From: an uncultured Lachnospiraceae bacterium
GTDB lineage: Bacteria > Bacillota > Clostridia > Lachnospirales > Lachnospiraceae
Direction of reading: 5' to 3'
DNA length: 64,000 nucleotides
Assembly: GCA_900317505.1 (NCBI GenBank)
Contig: ONHB01000003.1
Location: forward strand, 62,001 to 126,000
Shown here: positions 9,784 to 19,194 of the stretch, piece after piece
Position numbering within the stretch: the first letter of the stretch is position 1
How the letters are laid out: every line of letters begins with the position of its first letter
Notes under the pieces: model-generated
What the model was told of the DNA's origin: nothing
Seen by the model: the letters and a program-made list of their open reading frames with translations, nothing else
Databases searched by the model: none
Translations under genes and position numbers: made by a program

Positions 9784-10890
9784 TCATGCACTGCAGACCG
9801 TACGGTTACGTCCATTCTGTTTAGCCTCATACATCGCAAGATCCGCTTTTTTGAAAATTTCCTCTCCATCCATATCATCACCCTGATATTCATAAATACC
9901 GGTGCTGATGCTCAGATGCCTCTCCGGCATAAACGAAAATCTCTCCTGATAGATCTGATTCCGGATACTTTCCATAAGCTCATAGGTCTGCTCTTTTGTA
10001 TAGCCATTGATGATCAGTCCAAACTCCTCTCCTCCATACCGGAAAGCCTTTCCTTCTTTTGGACAGTTGTCCTTGAGGATCTCAGCCAGACGTATCAACA
10101 CCGTATCTCCGTTTTCATGTCCATAGGTATCATTGACAGATTTGAAAAAATCCACATCGATCACGGCAACACTTACCTGTCTGTGATGGCTCTGGCTCCA
10201 CAGGATACTTTCATCCATACAATGATAAAATTCAGAATGATTGAACAGCCTCGTCATGGAATCCATTTTAAGTGCCGCATGCATCCGTTCCTGTGACAGG
10301 GATGTATGGTAAATAATATCATTTTTATCTTCGGTATAATCACACAGGGATAAGCATATATCGGAAACAACGAGTAATATCACAAGTCCCGCAAGTGCAT
10401 TCTGCCATCTGGACACATCCGTATTGACGTCATCAAAAACCGGCGACAGCCATACCGTCAGAAGCAGCAGGCACGCACAACAGATACTGCTTAACTTTGT
10501 GATCTGCTTGTTGTCCAAAATACAGGATACAATAACAGGTGCCACAAAGGCTGCCGGTGCGATCAGAAAAGAACTGTGTACCAGACCGACCACAACGCAG
10601 ATGACCATCAGGCTTCCCACCACAGCCCAGTCCTTGGCGGCCTCACTGTGACATTTTTTTAAGATGGTCTGAGCAAGCCAGATACTCAGAAAATTGATAC
10701 ATACCGGAAACAGTACATACTTTATCCCAACATAGGATGTATCCATATCCTGAGCTTCAGACAATATGACCATAAATAAAAACATGGCGATTTCCGCTAC
10801 GGAAATAATCCCTGCCACCACATAATAGGATGCGACAATCCTTCTTCTCCAGTTGCTTTTGAGTTGTAAATATTCTTCCTGCGCATTCAT
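9784..10890 (-). CDS. Membrane-bound diguanylate cyclase (GGDEF domain)
   Basis: It makes cyclic-di-GMP from two GTP. It has 368 residues from the ATG at 10890, chosen for a GGGGTGG site just upstream; the longer frame lacks one. About six hydrophobic segments fill the first 200 residues. They are followed by a GGDEF domain with the intact active-site motif YGGEEF and the substrate-binding FFKSVNDTYGH. I did not see a clear RxxD inhibitory site four to five residues before the motif (preceding residues KEGKAFR). A GGDEF-EAL protein is encoded 3 kb away. The input sensed by the membrane part is unknown. Confidence 0.88.
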   Translation of the reverse strand: MNAQEEYLQLKSNWRRRIVASYYVVAGIISVAEIAMFLFMVILSEAQDMDTSYVGIKYVLFPVCINFLSIWLAQTILKKCHSEAAKDWAVVGSLMVICVVVGLVHSSFLIAPAAFVAPVIVSCILDNKQITKLSSICCACLLLLTVWLSPVFDDVNTDVSRWQNALAGLVILLVVSDICLSLCDYTEDKNDIIYHTSLSQERMHAALKMDSMTRLFNHSEFYHCMDESILWSQSHHRQVSVAVIDVDFFKSVNDTYGHENGDTVLIRLAEILKDNCPKEGKAFRYGGEEFGLIINGYTKEQTYELMESIRNQIYQERFSFMPERHLSISTGIYEYQGDDMDGEEIFKKADLAMYEAKQNGRNRTVCSA

Positions 10891-10940
10891 AATGACCACC
10901 CCTGTACTATAAAATGTCCATAAGAATACACAATAAAGAT

Positions 10941-10980
10941 AAAAAAAGACATCATAAAAGGAGCTTATGATGTCTAAAAA
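10941..10980 (-). terminator. Rho-independent terminator of the VanW gene
   Basis: On the minus strand, AGACATCATAA and TTATGATGTCT form an 11-base stem followed by seven T residues. It lies about 150 bases downstream of the VanW-family stop; the gap between them shows nothing else. Confidence 0.75.
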
Positions 10981-11131
10981 GTGCAACTGGCTGACATTTT
11001 ACAGTCCCTATAGCTTTGCGTCACAGACTTTCATCTGCTTTGCCCAAATATACGTTTTCTTTATAGCTTAATGCTATCATGATTTATCTGAATTTGCAAC
11101 AAAGATATCGGTTTTTCCAAAGATTTCCCAA

Positions 11132-12787
11132 TTACTGCTCCGGTGTCTGCGCAGCCTCCTGCTGTTGCTGCTGCTCTGCCTGTGCAGCCTGCTGTGCCTG
11201 CATAGCTTCCTGCTGTTGCTGTGCGGCCTGTTGTTGCTGCTGCATGGCAGCTATGGCTGCCGGATCTACAACTCCGGTCGTATTGACATGAATCTCTGCA
11301 GCTGTTCCACGGTATGTCGTGGTATGCAGATATTCTTCGCTGATAACCTCTCCGTCTTTTTCCAGAATGATATAGGTAGCCCATTTACTTCCGTTTTTGG
11401 GACCGGATACAACCTGTGTCTGTCCCGGCAAAAGGGAAGGATCTTCTACAACCTTGTCTTCCGGAGGTGCAACATCGGCAATCTTTTCTGAACGCATATA
11501 GCGTTTGACGCCCTCTTCCAGAGTGGGTACACCAAAGACGGTTGCCACGATCGTACGGTCTTTAAAGGTCGTCTTGATACCAAGAGTAGCTCCGGTATTG
11601 TTGGTAAACACAAAGTCGGGATTGCTGTAGCTGACTGCAGCATCCTCTCCGGGTGTCACATAAGAAGGTTCATAGGTATGTCCTGTTCTCTGGTCGATCT
11701 GCAGATTGGCAAACACTGTCGCATTGTAAATCGTACTGGAAACCTGACAAATCCCTCCGCCAAGCTCAAGTACATGCTCACCGTTTGCATACGCTCCGGC
11801 TTCCTTGTAACCCTTATCCGCTGTTCTTCTGCCAAGGATCGTATTGTATGAGAACTGCTCCTGCGGCTGTAAAATGGTACCACAGATCGTATCACACGCG
11901 ATCTGGATATTGGTATTACGGTTGGAATTGTTGGTCGCGGTTGTTGAATAGGTTCCTATGATCTGATAATCATCTTTTTCAAACTGAGGTGCTGAATTTT
12001 CACCCTCTGCTTCGATCGTTGTCACATAATTGCCGGCATCCAGAGCAGAAGCAATATCCGAAGACAGCTGATCCACATCTACCACATATCCCGGCTCACT
12101 GTCCGATAAAATAAACTCTCCGGTCTCTGAATTGTATCCGGTGATTGCCGCATCTACAGCGGGCTGGCTCCACATATCAGAAACGGTCCTGGCAATTTCT
12201 GATGCTGCACTCTCTGTATCTGTAATGGCTACCGTATATTCGGCATTGGCTCCCGGTGCATAAGCATCGTATAATACCGCATCGATTTCTTTTTCAAACA
12301 GATTGTCAACCTCATAGGTGTTGCCCTGATATGAGATCACAAAATTCCATTCATGCTGTCTTAATAATGCTGCCTTTGCCTCTTCCTTGCTAAGGTCTGT
12401 AATATCAATTCCATTGACCTTAACATGGGCAGCTTCTTCGGTCTCTGCATCCTTGGAAGTCATGATCGTCGAATCCTTATGCTTTTTGAAATATATGATT
12501 CCTCCAATGACCGCAGCAACGATCAGAACGATCTCTGCAACCAGCATCAGTCTTTTGATCTTCTGCTGCTTCTGTCTGCGGCGGCTGGCACTGCTTCTTC
12601 CATTTCTTGATGTTGTGCTGCGGCTGCCGTTCCGGTTGCCTGACGCACTGCGGCTGCCGGTTGTCTGACGGCCTGTATTGGTATTTCTGGAGGCCGTATT
12701 ACTCTTGTTGTTATTTCGATTTCTTGTATTGTTCCCATTCCCGGAACTGCCTGAGGTTTTCCTTGAATTATTTACTGAATTGGCCAT
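11132..12787 (-). CDS. VanW-family cell-envelope protein with a G5-like domain
   Basis: The first 75 residues are a low-complexity cytoplasmic tail rich in S, N, R, G and T. One membrane helix follows at about 79-99, so the bulk is extracellular. The outer part has peptidoglycan-binding-type repeats, then the VanW core (GGGICQVSSTIYNA, followed by RTGHTYEPSYVTPG). A G5-like segment follows (LLPGQTQVVSGPKNG), and the protein ends in a glutamine/alanine-rich tail. VanW is named from vancomycin clusters, but such chromosomal proteins are common in Clostridia and do not imply resistance. The role is probably in cell-wall binding. No partner gene is evident. Confidence 0.82.
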   Translation of the reverse strand: MANSVNNSRKTSGSSGNGNNTRNRNNNKSNTASRNTNTGRQTTGSRSASGNRNGSRSTTSRNGRSSASRRRQKQQKIKRLMLVAEIVLIVAAVIGGIIYFKKHKDSTIMTSKDAETEEAAHVKVNGIDITDLSKEEAKAALLRQHEWNFVISYQGNTYEVDNLFEKEIDAVLYDAYAPGANAEYTVAITDTESAASEIARTVSDMWSQPAVDAAITGYNSETGEFILSDSEPGYVVDVDQLSSDIASALDAGNYVTTIEAEGENSAPQFEKDDYQIIGTYSTTATNNSNRNTNIQIACDTICGTILQPQEQFSYNTILGRRTADKGYKEAGAYANGEHVLELGGGICQVSSTIYNATVFANLQIDQRTGHTYEPSYVTPGEDAAVSYSNPDFVFTNNTGATLGIKTTFKDRTIVATVFGVPTLEEGVKRYMRSEKIADVAPPEDKVVEDPSLLPGQTQVVSGPKNGSKWATYIILEKDGEVISEEYLHTTTYRGTAAEIHVNTTGVVDPAAIAAMQQQQQAAQQQQEAMQAQQAAQAEQQQQQEAAQTPEQ

Positions 12788-13002
12788 TTATATATACATT
12801 CCTTAATCTTATTATTAACCCTCAATTTTATTTCACTTATCCCTAGATACCCATTTCATTATATCAGCTTTCTTTTATCTTTCAACCCGGTGCTTTGCAT
12901 TTTCGGAAATTTACTTCACCATCCTGCCCGGTCCGTGCTATACTCAGTTTTGAAATATATTGCAATGCATACTCTATGACAATGAAAGCAGGTAAACAAC
13001 CT

Positions 13003-13593
13003 ATGGAACTTTACATCGTACGACACGGAAAAACAATGTGGAATGAACAGGGCCGTCTTCAGGGACATGTGGATATTCCCTTAAATGAAGAAGGCCGGGA
13101 AGCTGCTAAGCGTCTGCAAAAGGAGCTTTCCGACACCTATTTTGATGCCATTTATGCTTCTCCCTTAAAAAGAGCCCATGAAACAGCCGAGCTGATCTGC
13201 GGTGACCGCAATATCCCGATCATAACGGATGACCGTCTGCTTGAAATCAGCTTTGGTGATATGGAAGGAATCCACTGTGATGAGTGGTTTGACGAAAAAA
13301 GCCCCTATCGTTTTTTCTTTACCGATCCTTCCCGGTATCTGACACCACCAAACGGCGAATCCTTTGAGCAGGTATGCGCACGTGCCAGAGACTTTTTAGA
13401 GCAGGTCATAGAACCTTTGGAAGGTAAAAAGCAACGTATCATGATCGTAGCCCACGGAGCATTGAACAAAGGCCTTATGTGCCATATCCAGCATCGCGAT
13501 ATCAGCCACTACTGGGGAGACGGTCTTCAAAAAAACTGTGAATGCAGCATTTTCAGACTTGATCAAAAAAAATGGGAAACCATAAAAGAATAA
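13003..13593 (+). CDS. Histidine phosphatase superfamily protein (phosphoglycerate-mutase-like)
   Basis: The protein has 196 residues from the ATG at 13003. That start is chosen because the catalytic motif VRHGKTMWNEQG follows at once, as is usual in the family, and AGCAGG lies upstream. The earlier in-frame ATG at 12895 would add a tail that is not family-like. The second histidine is in MIVAHGALNKG, and ASPLKRAHETA supplies the usual arginine. The size and motifs fit small cofactor-independent phosphatases; the substrate cannot be read from sequence. Confidence 0.85.
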   Translation: MELYIVRHGKTMWNEQGRLQGHVDIPLNEEGREAAKRLQKELSDTYFDAIYASPLKRAHETAELICGDRNIPIITDDRLLEISFGDMEGIHCDEWFDEKSPYRFFFTDPSRYLTPPNGESFEQVCARARDFLEQVIEPLEGKKQRIMIVAHGALNKGLMCHIQHRDISHYWGDGLQKNCECSIFRLDQKKWETIKE

Positions 13594-13612
13594 CTCCGTG
13601 GTTTCCCGTTTT
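13574..13612 (+). terminator. Terminator overlapping the end of the histidine phosphatase gene
   Basis: GGGAAACCA and TGGTTTCCC form a nine-base stem followed by GTTTTAT. The first arm lies inside the last codons of the gene. Confidence 0.65.
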
Positions 13613-13622
13613 ATCTCATCGT

Positions 13623-13925
13623 TTAGACTTCATAATCCATACAGCTTCTGATCGCGGTATAAGGTCTTACCTTTTCATTGGCTACCTTTACATGTTCCGG
13701 ATGTACGGAATATCCTTTCAGTGCTTCTTCACTTTCAAAAGATGAGTCTAGCATCACATCAACATTGGAGCTTGCAAGCTTGTCAATCCTTACCTGGATG
13801 TCTGTCATTCCGGGGATTTTTCCCTTCAGTCCTTCCAGACCTTCCTTAATACCTTTTTTGACTTCCTCTTTTTCGTTTTCTGATAATTCCTCTTTCAGTG
13901 TCCATAATATAATATGCTTTACCAT
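13623..13925 (-). CDS. Dabb (stress-responsive alpha/beta barrel) family protein
   Basis: A 100-residue protein starting MVKHIILWTLKEEL, a typical opening for the Dabb dimeric ferredoxin-like fold. The start at 13925 has AAGAGGT nine bases upstream. Family members are often induced by stress or act as small barrels of unknown activity. It stands alone on the minus strand, converging on the histidine phosphatase gene. Confidence 0.8.
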   Translation of the reverse strand: MVKHIILWTLKEELSENEKEEVKKGIKEGLEGLKGKIPGMTDIQVRIDKLASSNVDVMLDSSFESEEALKGYSVHPEHVKVANEKVRPYTAIRSCMDYEV

Positions 13926-14002
13926 GGTAAAATTACCTCTTTTCCGGCAGTCCATATTTTGTGGTAACTGCCCTTATTCCGTTTTTATCATATAGACGCC
14001 AC

Positions 14003-15913
14003 TTAGTCAACCCTGCCTGAATATACCGGATTTTTGAGACGCTTTTCAAATTCGTTGTGTGGCAGTGGTTTGTCATATAAATATCCCTGTACCACCGGTG
14101 CCTGCAGTTTTTTCAAAAACTGTGCCTGCTGCTTGGTCTCGATACCCTCACTGATCACATCCCGGTCAAGATCATGTACCATCTTGATCACATTTTCAAC
14201 CATTTTTTCATTGACATGGTCTCCTTTTTCCAGATCACGGAAGAATGACTTGTCCATCTTGACCACATCAAAATCCAGATCCTTTAATAAGGATAAAGAT
14301 GAATACCCGGTACCAAAGTCGTCAATAGAGACTGAAATGTGCTCCTGATTCATCCGGTCTACAAAATCTCCGAGTGCTTTGAAATTGTAATATCCGGAGG
14401 ATTCGGTAAGCTCTACTTCAATATAATCTGTATTGACCTGATATTTGCTGATAATATCCATCAGATCTTCGGCAAAATATGGATTTTTCAGATGCAGCTT
14501 AGAGAAATTGGAAGAAATCTTGACTACCTGATAGCCTTCCGAAACCCACGCGCTGATATCCTTGCATACCTGTTCAAAAACATAAAAATCCAGATCCGTG
14601 ACCAGATTATTTTTTTCCAAAATCGGGATAAAGGAATCGGGCGGTACGATCTTGCCGTTTTTAAACCACCGTACCAAAGCCTCTGCCCCGCACAGCCTGT
14701 TGTCATTCAAATTGACCTTGGGCTGGTAATATACAACAAATTCATGTCTTGTCAGACCGGTCCTGAACGAATTGATGATCTCTCTTTCCGAAACCATCTG
14801 CTCGATCATGCTTTCTTCAAACCATCTGGTATTGACCACTGCCTGCCTGGCTGATTCTTCGAGTGCCAGAGAACAGTAATTGTGGATATCCTGGATCTGG
14901 TCAGTCGCCCTGATCTGGAAAACACCACAGTTGAACTCGATCTCCATGGGCATCACGCCATCTTTTCCCCTGACTGTGACTTCTACCTTGCGGATAGCAT
15001 CCAAAAATAACTGCTCCCGCTCTTTTTTGATCAGCGCAAAGAAACGTCCGTTGCTGATGGAATACAGACGGTCGCCACGCTTCATACGCTTTTTCTGTCC
15101 CTTTGCATATTCCTTGATCAGGTTGTCTCCATTGATGGCACCAAGCTTCTGATTGATAAACTTCTGATCGTGGATCTCGTACATAACCGCACTGTATCTG
15201 GAAAGCTTGTTTTTCTTATAGAGATAATTGCCGTCCTTGATCATCTTGTCGTAGTTTGGAAGCTCCGTCAAAGCGTCCCTTGAAACTAACTGCATGGATA
15301 TCCAGATGGATGATACGACGATCACAAGTGCAAATACGGAAATCAGAGACAGGATCAAAGTCTTCAGATCTTCCAGTACTCCATTGATATTGTCTGTATT
15401 GAGATCACAGCCGACAATTCCGACTACCTCTCCGTCAGAATTGTAGATAGGCGCATATGCACAGGTGCACTCGCCCCATCGATTTGTCTTTTTGTCGAGT
15501 TCATAGGTGACTTGTCCGTGAAATGCAGGATTGTCGATGCTCATGCGACGGTCCGCCTCCAGAAACTCTGCCGGAGAATCGGCATCGGTATCAACGACAA
15601 AAACAGCCTTTCCGTCCTGAACCTTCATCGTATAAATATACTTGATCAGGCGGTCTGAGCCGTAATTATCAAGCGCATCAAAGACCTCCTGATAAGCAGC
15701 ATCTCCCTGTTCTTTGATCTGCTCAAAAACATCACCGTCAATTGCTGCTGCAGCAGTTTCGGCAATGCCCATCGCATCTTCCACGTTTTGATTGAGAATG
15801 ATATCACTGATCTGATTGTAGAAAGTGTATCCTAAAAAAATAAAACTGATGAAAACACCGGTAATAATCAACAATATAAACTTTTCTTCTAATTTGACCA
15901 TTCCACGCTTCAT
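14003..15913 (-). CDS. Membrane sensor with degenerate GGDEF and intact EAL domain
   Basis: Probably a cyclic-di-GMP phosphodiesterase. It has 636 residues from the ATG at 15913, which has AGAGGTG six bases upstream. The order is: membrane helix, an extracellular Cache-like sensor of about 170 residues, a second helix, GGDEF, EAL. The GGDEF signature is replaced by SNGRFF, so cyclase activity is unlikely. The EAL domain keeps EALVRW, the asparagine in KISSNFS, ELTES, DDFGTGYSS, VKMDKSF, SEGIET and VQGYLYDKP, which are the metal- and substrate-binding residues of active enzymes. It opposes the cyclase at 9784. Confidence 0.87.
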   Translation of the reverse strand: MKRGMVKLEEKFILLIITGVFISFIFLGYTFYNQISDIILNQNVEDAMGIAETAAAAIDGDVFEQIKEQGDAAYQEVFDALDNYGSDRLIKYIYTMKVQDGKAVFVVDTDADSPAEFLEADRRMSIDNPAFHGQVTYELDKKTNRWGECTCAYAPIYNSDGEVVGIVGCDLNTDNINGVLEDLKTLILSLISVFALVIVVSSIWISMQLVSRDALTELPNYDKMIKDGNYLYKKNKLSRYSAVMYEIHDQKFINQKLGAINGDNLIKEYAKGQKKRMKRGDRLYSISNGRFFALIKKEREQLFLDAIRKVEVTVRGKDGVMPMEIEFNCGVFQIRATDQIQDIHNYCSLALEESARQAVVNTRWFEESMIEQMVSEREIINSFRTGLTRHEFVVYYQPKVNLNDNRLCGAEALVRWFKNGKIVPPDSFIPILEKNNLVTDLDFYVFEQVCKDISAWVSEGYQVVKISSNFSKLHLKNPYFAEDLMDIISKYQVNTDYIEVELTESSGYYNFKALGDFVDRMNQEHISVSIDDFGTGYSSLSLLKDLDFDVVKMDKSFFRDLEKGDHVNEKMVENVIKMVHDLDRDVISEGIETKQQAQFLKKLQAPVVQGYLYDKPLPHNEFEKRLKNPVYSGRVD

Positions 15914-16057
15914 CAGCAGCACCTCTGTTATGTTTTTGAACAATATGACTATATAATTTTGCTTTTGAGAACCATATATAGGATATTTTAACAAAAAAAG
16001 GAAGAAAAATCTATATTTTTATTATCAGTAAAACATAAAGCAAAATTCAGTTCATAA

Positions 16058-16963
16058 TCAGTGACTGTTTTTACCGCCAAGCTCTCTGTCTGCTGCCATA
16101 AAGAACATAGCAACCGTATCTGGTCCAACATGGGAACCTGTACAGTAATCATAGGAAGTATTGATAAATTCACGAACCTTTATCCTTTTTTGTATCTCTT
16201 CCATGACATACAATGAATCCTCATAGGCATCCGCATGTGCAATTCCGATAATCTGGTCTTCGGGATTTTCGATATTGTCACACACCAGATCTACAAGGGT
16301 ATCCAGTGATTTTTTCCTGCCACGGCATTTTTTAAACTCTACGATGTAACCGTCCTTGTTGCCCCGCAGTATCGGCTTGATATTTAAGATATTGCCGACG
16401 GAAGCGGTTGTTTTGCTGATACGTCCGGTGTTGGAAAGATATTTTAAATCGCCGACGGTAAAGACACCGTTCATCTGAAGGGCTTTTCTGTCCAATATAT
16501 CGCCGATCAATTCAAATTCCATTCCGCTGTTCCGCATCTCTATCGCATAGATAGCAAGGATGCCCTGGGCCAGAGAGGCATTTAACGAATCGACTAAACG
16601 GATCTTCCGCTCCGGGAATCGTTCCTTTAAATCCTCTGCAGCCAGACTTGCTGCATTGTATGTACCACTGATATTTTTACTCAGGGAAAAATACATGATA
16701 TCCTCCCCTGCTTCCAGAATAGGTGTAAAATGCGCAATAAAATCCGCTGTATTGACAAGAGAAGTCTTGACCTTGGCTCCATTGCGGACAGCCTCATAAT
16801 ACAGTCTTCCCTTTTCCCTTTCCTCTTCCGGGCTCAGCGCGATATCAAAATTAACAATTTTTTCTCCGTTTATATAATTAACAAATGAAATCACATGAAT
16901 TCCATACTTTTTCACAAGCTCTGCCGGAATATTGGCAGCCGAATCAACAAATACCTGAAACAT
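16058..16963 (-). CDS. DegV family fatty-acid-binding protein
   Basis: A 301-residue protein starting MFQVFVDSAANIP, with a GGAGG site five bases before the ATG at 16963. It carries the DegV features: DSAANIP near the start, KTSLVNTADF, the YFSLSKNISGTYNAA loop that holds the fatty-acid head group, and a C-terminal GSHVGPDT motif. Family members bind fatty acids and can act as FakB, the carrier for fatty-acid kinase FakA. No fakA is visible here, so the partner is not established. Confidence 0.88.
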   Translation of the reverse strand: MFQVFVDSAANIPAELVKKYGIHVISFVNYINGEKIVNFDIALSPEEEREKGRLYYEAVRNGAKVKTSLVNTADFIAHFTPILEAGEDIMYFSLSKNISGTYNAASLAAEDLKERFPERKIRLVDSLNASLAQGILAIYAIEMRNSGMEFELIGDILDRKALQMNGVFTVGDLKYLSNTGRISKTTASVGNILNIKPILRGNKDGYIVEFKKCRGRKKSLDTLVDLVCDNIENPEDQIIGIAHADAYEDSLYVMEEIQKRIKVREFINTSYDYCTGSHVGPDTVAMFFMAADRELGGKNSH

Positions 16964-17093
16964 AAAGGCCTCCATAAGCGTCAACACGTAGTCTAAATGT
17001 GTTGTTATATAATTTTTATTCCATTTTACATAGTTTTCAATACTATGTCTAGTGTAATATCATGAATTTATATAAAATTTATGTTTACAGATA

Positions 17094-17966
17094 TCAGGAT
17101 TCTTTAAATACCTTCATCATCTCATTGGTCAGACTGAAATCATCCGGCTGTAAGACGATATCCTGTTTGTGGACAAACTCTGCATACTTTAACTCATCCT
17201 CTTCCATCCGGATATCGGTGCTTCCGTCTGCATCACAATAAAAGCCCATCAGAATGTCGTTGGCAATTCCCCACGGCTGTGACTTGTAATATTCTATATT
17301 TTTCACGCGGATGCCGGTCTCTTCCTTGACCTCCCGCATAACGGTTTCTTCCAGTGTCTCACCGATTTCGGTAAATCCTGCCACCAGCGCATTGTGCTGA
17401 TAGCCGTTACGGTATCTGGTAATTAAAAGGCGGTCTTTATCACGGACGCCCACGATGACCGCCGGCATGATCCTCGGATAAGAAGTATAGCCGCAGCATT
17501 CACACATCATGGCACGTTCTTTTTTGGAATGTACCATCCTTTTCCCACATCTGCCGCAAAATACGTTGTCCCGGTACCAGTCATACAGATGCTTGGCTGT
17601 CAGCAGGGCAAAGATCCGGTATCTGGGCGCACTTCCGCTTTTGCGGATCTTTCGGATATCCATATAATCATATCCGGGAAGTGACGGTCCTTCTGCTTTT
17701 TTCTCCACACCGGAGGCTTCACGCACTGTACCGTCGCCTTGAATATATATATAGTAATGCTCGTCATCCACCGATAACAGGTATCTAAGATTTAATTCCT
17801 CTGTAAAATCCTTCACACGCGGAAATTCCAGTATCTGGTTTTCCATTTGTTGTGTATCAACCAGCATATTCTGTTCTTTTATGCAGATCACATAATCATC
17901 TTTCCCGGGCTGTATATCCGGTCTGTATTGATTGTAAAGCTTATGCGGAAAAATATCCTGTATCAT
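17094..17966 (-). CDS. nudC: NADH pyrophosphatase (Nudix hydrolase with zinc ribbon)
   Basis: It hydrolyses NADH/NAD to NMN and AMP; NudC also removes NAD caps from RNA. It has 290 residues. A degenerate N-terminal domain is followed by a zinc ribbon (FCGRCG and CECC), then the Nudix box reading GFTEIGETLEETVMREVKEE plus TG, and the NudC-specific SQPWG motif just after it. The gene ends the minus-strand run that includes the injection-system genes, 80 bases downstream of gpI, but has no functional tie to them. Confidence 0.87.
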   Translation of the reverse strand: MIQDIFPHKLYNQYRPDIQPGKDDYVICIKEQNMLVDTQQMENQILEFPRVKDFTEELNLRYLLSVDDEHYYIYIQGDGTVREASGVEKKAEGPSLPGYDYMDIRKIRKSGSAPRYRIFALLTAKHLYDWYRDNVFCGRCGKRMVHSKKERAMMCECCGYTSYPRIMPAVIVGVRDKDRLLITRYRNGYQHNALVAGFTEIGETLEETVMREVKEETGIRVKNIEYYKSQPWGIANDILMGFYCDADGSTDIRMEEDELKYAEFVHKQDIVLQPDDFSLTNEMMKVFKES

Positions 17967-18046
17967 AAAATAATTCCATCCTTTTGTATATTATGGTTCT
18001 TTTTCATTATACGATATCAGCCGCAAAAAAAAAGAGGATTGTCACA

Positions 18047-19138
18047 TTAACCAAGAATATGATTGCTGCCAAGCTCAAATCCGGCCGCATCCGCAACCTT
18101 GGGCGTTGAAAGCGTACTGTTTACATCCAGATAACAATGGGTATCCATATTGTTGTTTTCCCTCAGATACACCAGATGACAGTTTACCCCGATCGGTGTA
18201 TATTCCTCAATAAGCTTCATAAGCTCTGCCTTTTGGGGCAGTTTATCCTGATCATCAGCCACGCAGTTTAGCATCAGTGTAAAGACGGAATAATCCTTTC
18301 CGTACAGTCTTTTATAATGCTCCAGATATTCGGAATTTTTCATCCACTCATTCCATTTGAAATTTTCAATGACCTTTGCCTGTTTGCCGTACACCAGATA
18401 AATGATCTTTTGCAGGACTCCGGTGATTCCTTTGCCGCTCTGGATCTCCTGCAGATGTCCGATCAGATAACGGAGCTGTCTGGGGGTAAATTTCCGTCCC
18501 TTTTCATCCAGTCCGGTCCATCTTGCATACATGGGAAGCTTATTTTCATCGCAGCTTTCATAATCAAGCTGTTCCACGACATCCTCCACCTGCTTTTCCA
18601 CATCCTCATAGAGGCTCTGCCAGACAGCCATATAGCGTTCAAAAAAGGAATCCTGTGAATCTCTGTATATTTCCGGAAGATAATCAATAAAGCTGCTGCC
18701 CGGAAATTCAATGGAAAATCCGTCAATCAAAAAGCTGCTTTCCCTGGCCGCTCCTATGATACGGATTGCGATCCATATATATCTGCCTTTTACGCTGTGC
18801 AATAAAATATCATCCGCATTGACACTTCTGTAGTACGAAAAATTCTGCATATAGGAAAGCTTCTCTTCCATAGAGATGCCGGAATCCTCCATGACCTTTC
18901 TTTCATCCGTATTGCATGCCATCACAAAAATCTCATATTTGCACTGCTCAAATGTCCCAAAAAGCCTCAGCCTGTGATAGGTACTGTCCAAATCATCCGT
19001 ATCAAATACACTGGCAATATAAAGGAAGCTTCCGCCGCCATGCCCGCTAAGCTGATATGTATGGGTAAATGATATTTTCTGCATCTGCCCGTTCTTTAAT
19101 GCAAGATGAAAATAATTTACTTTTTTTGTCTGCTGCAT
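18047..19138 (-). CDS. Contractile-injection-system / phage tail protein I (gpI, Afp13-region) homologue
   Basis: A 363-residue protein. The central part (residues about 150-300) has the tail-protein-I features: SSFIDYLPEIYRDS, ERYMAVWQSLYEDVE, LPMYARWTGL, RQLRYLIGHLQEIQSGKGI. In P2-like and Afp-like particles this family sits at the baseplate rim near the fibres. The N-terminal 130 residues look like a separate beta domain. It is the last gene of the baseplate run; the next gene is nudC, so the tape measure, AAA+ ATPase and fibres that normally follow are missing. Confidence 0.72.
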   Translation of the reverse strand: MQQTKKVNYFHLALKNGQMQKISFTHTYQLSGHGGGSFLYIASVFDTDDLDSTYHRLRLFGTFEQCKYEIFVMACNTDERKVMEDSGISMEEKLSYMQNFSYYRSVNADDILLHSVKGRYIWIAIRIIGAARESSFLIDGFSIEFPGSSFIDYLPEIYRDSQDSFFERYMAVWQSLYEDVEKQVEDVVEQLDYESCDENKLPMYARWTGLDEKGRKFTPRQLRYLIGHLQEIQSGKGITGVLQKIIYLVYGKQAKVIENFKWNEWMKNSEYLEHYKRLYGKDYSVFTLMLNCVADDQDKLPQKAELMKLIEEYTPIGVNCHLVYLRENNNMDTHCYLDVNSTLSTPKVADAAGFELGSNHILG

Positions 19139-19194
19139 AAATTAACCTCTTTACCTGAATTCGTCGGTGATATTGTCACCGGTCTATGATGCGT

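Noticed and set aside
11132-11300. Glutamine-rich repeat as a mobile or CRISPR-like repeat
   Set aside because: The CTG/TTG-rich bases simply encode the low-complexity Gln/Ala tail of the VanW protein; there are no evenly spaced repeats.
11132-12787. Vancomycin resistance cluster (vanW)
   Set aside because: No vanHAX-like ligase or dehydrogenase and no VanRS pair nearby; VanW-domain proteins are common envelope proteins.
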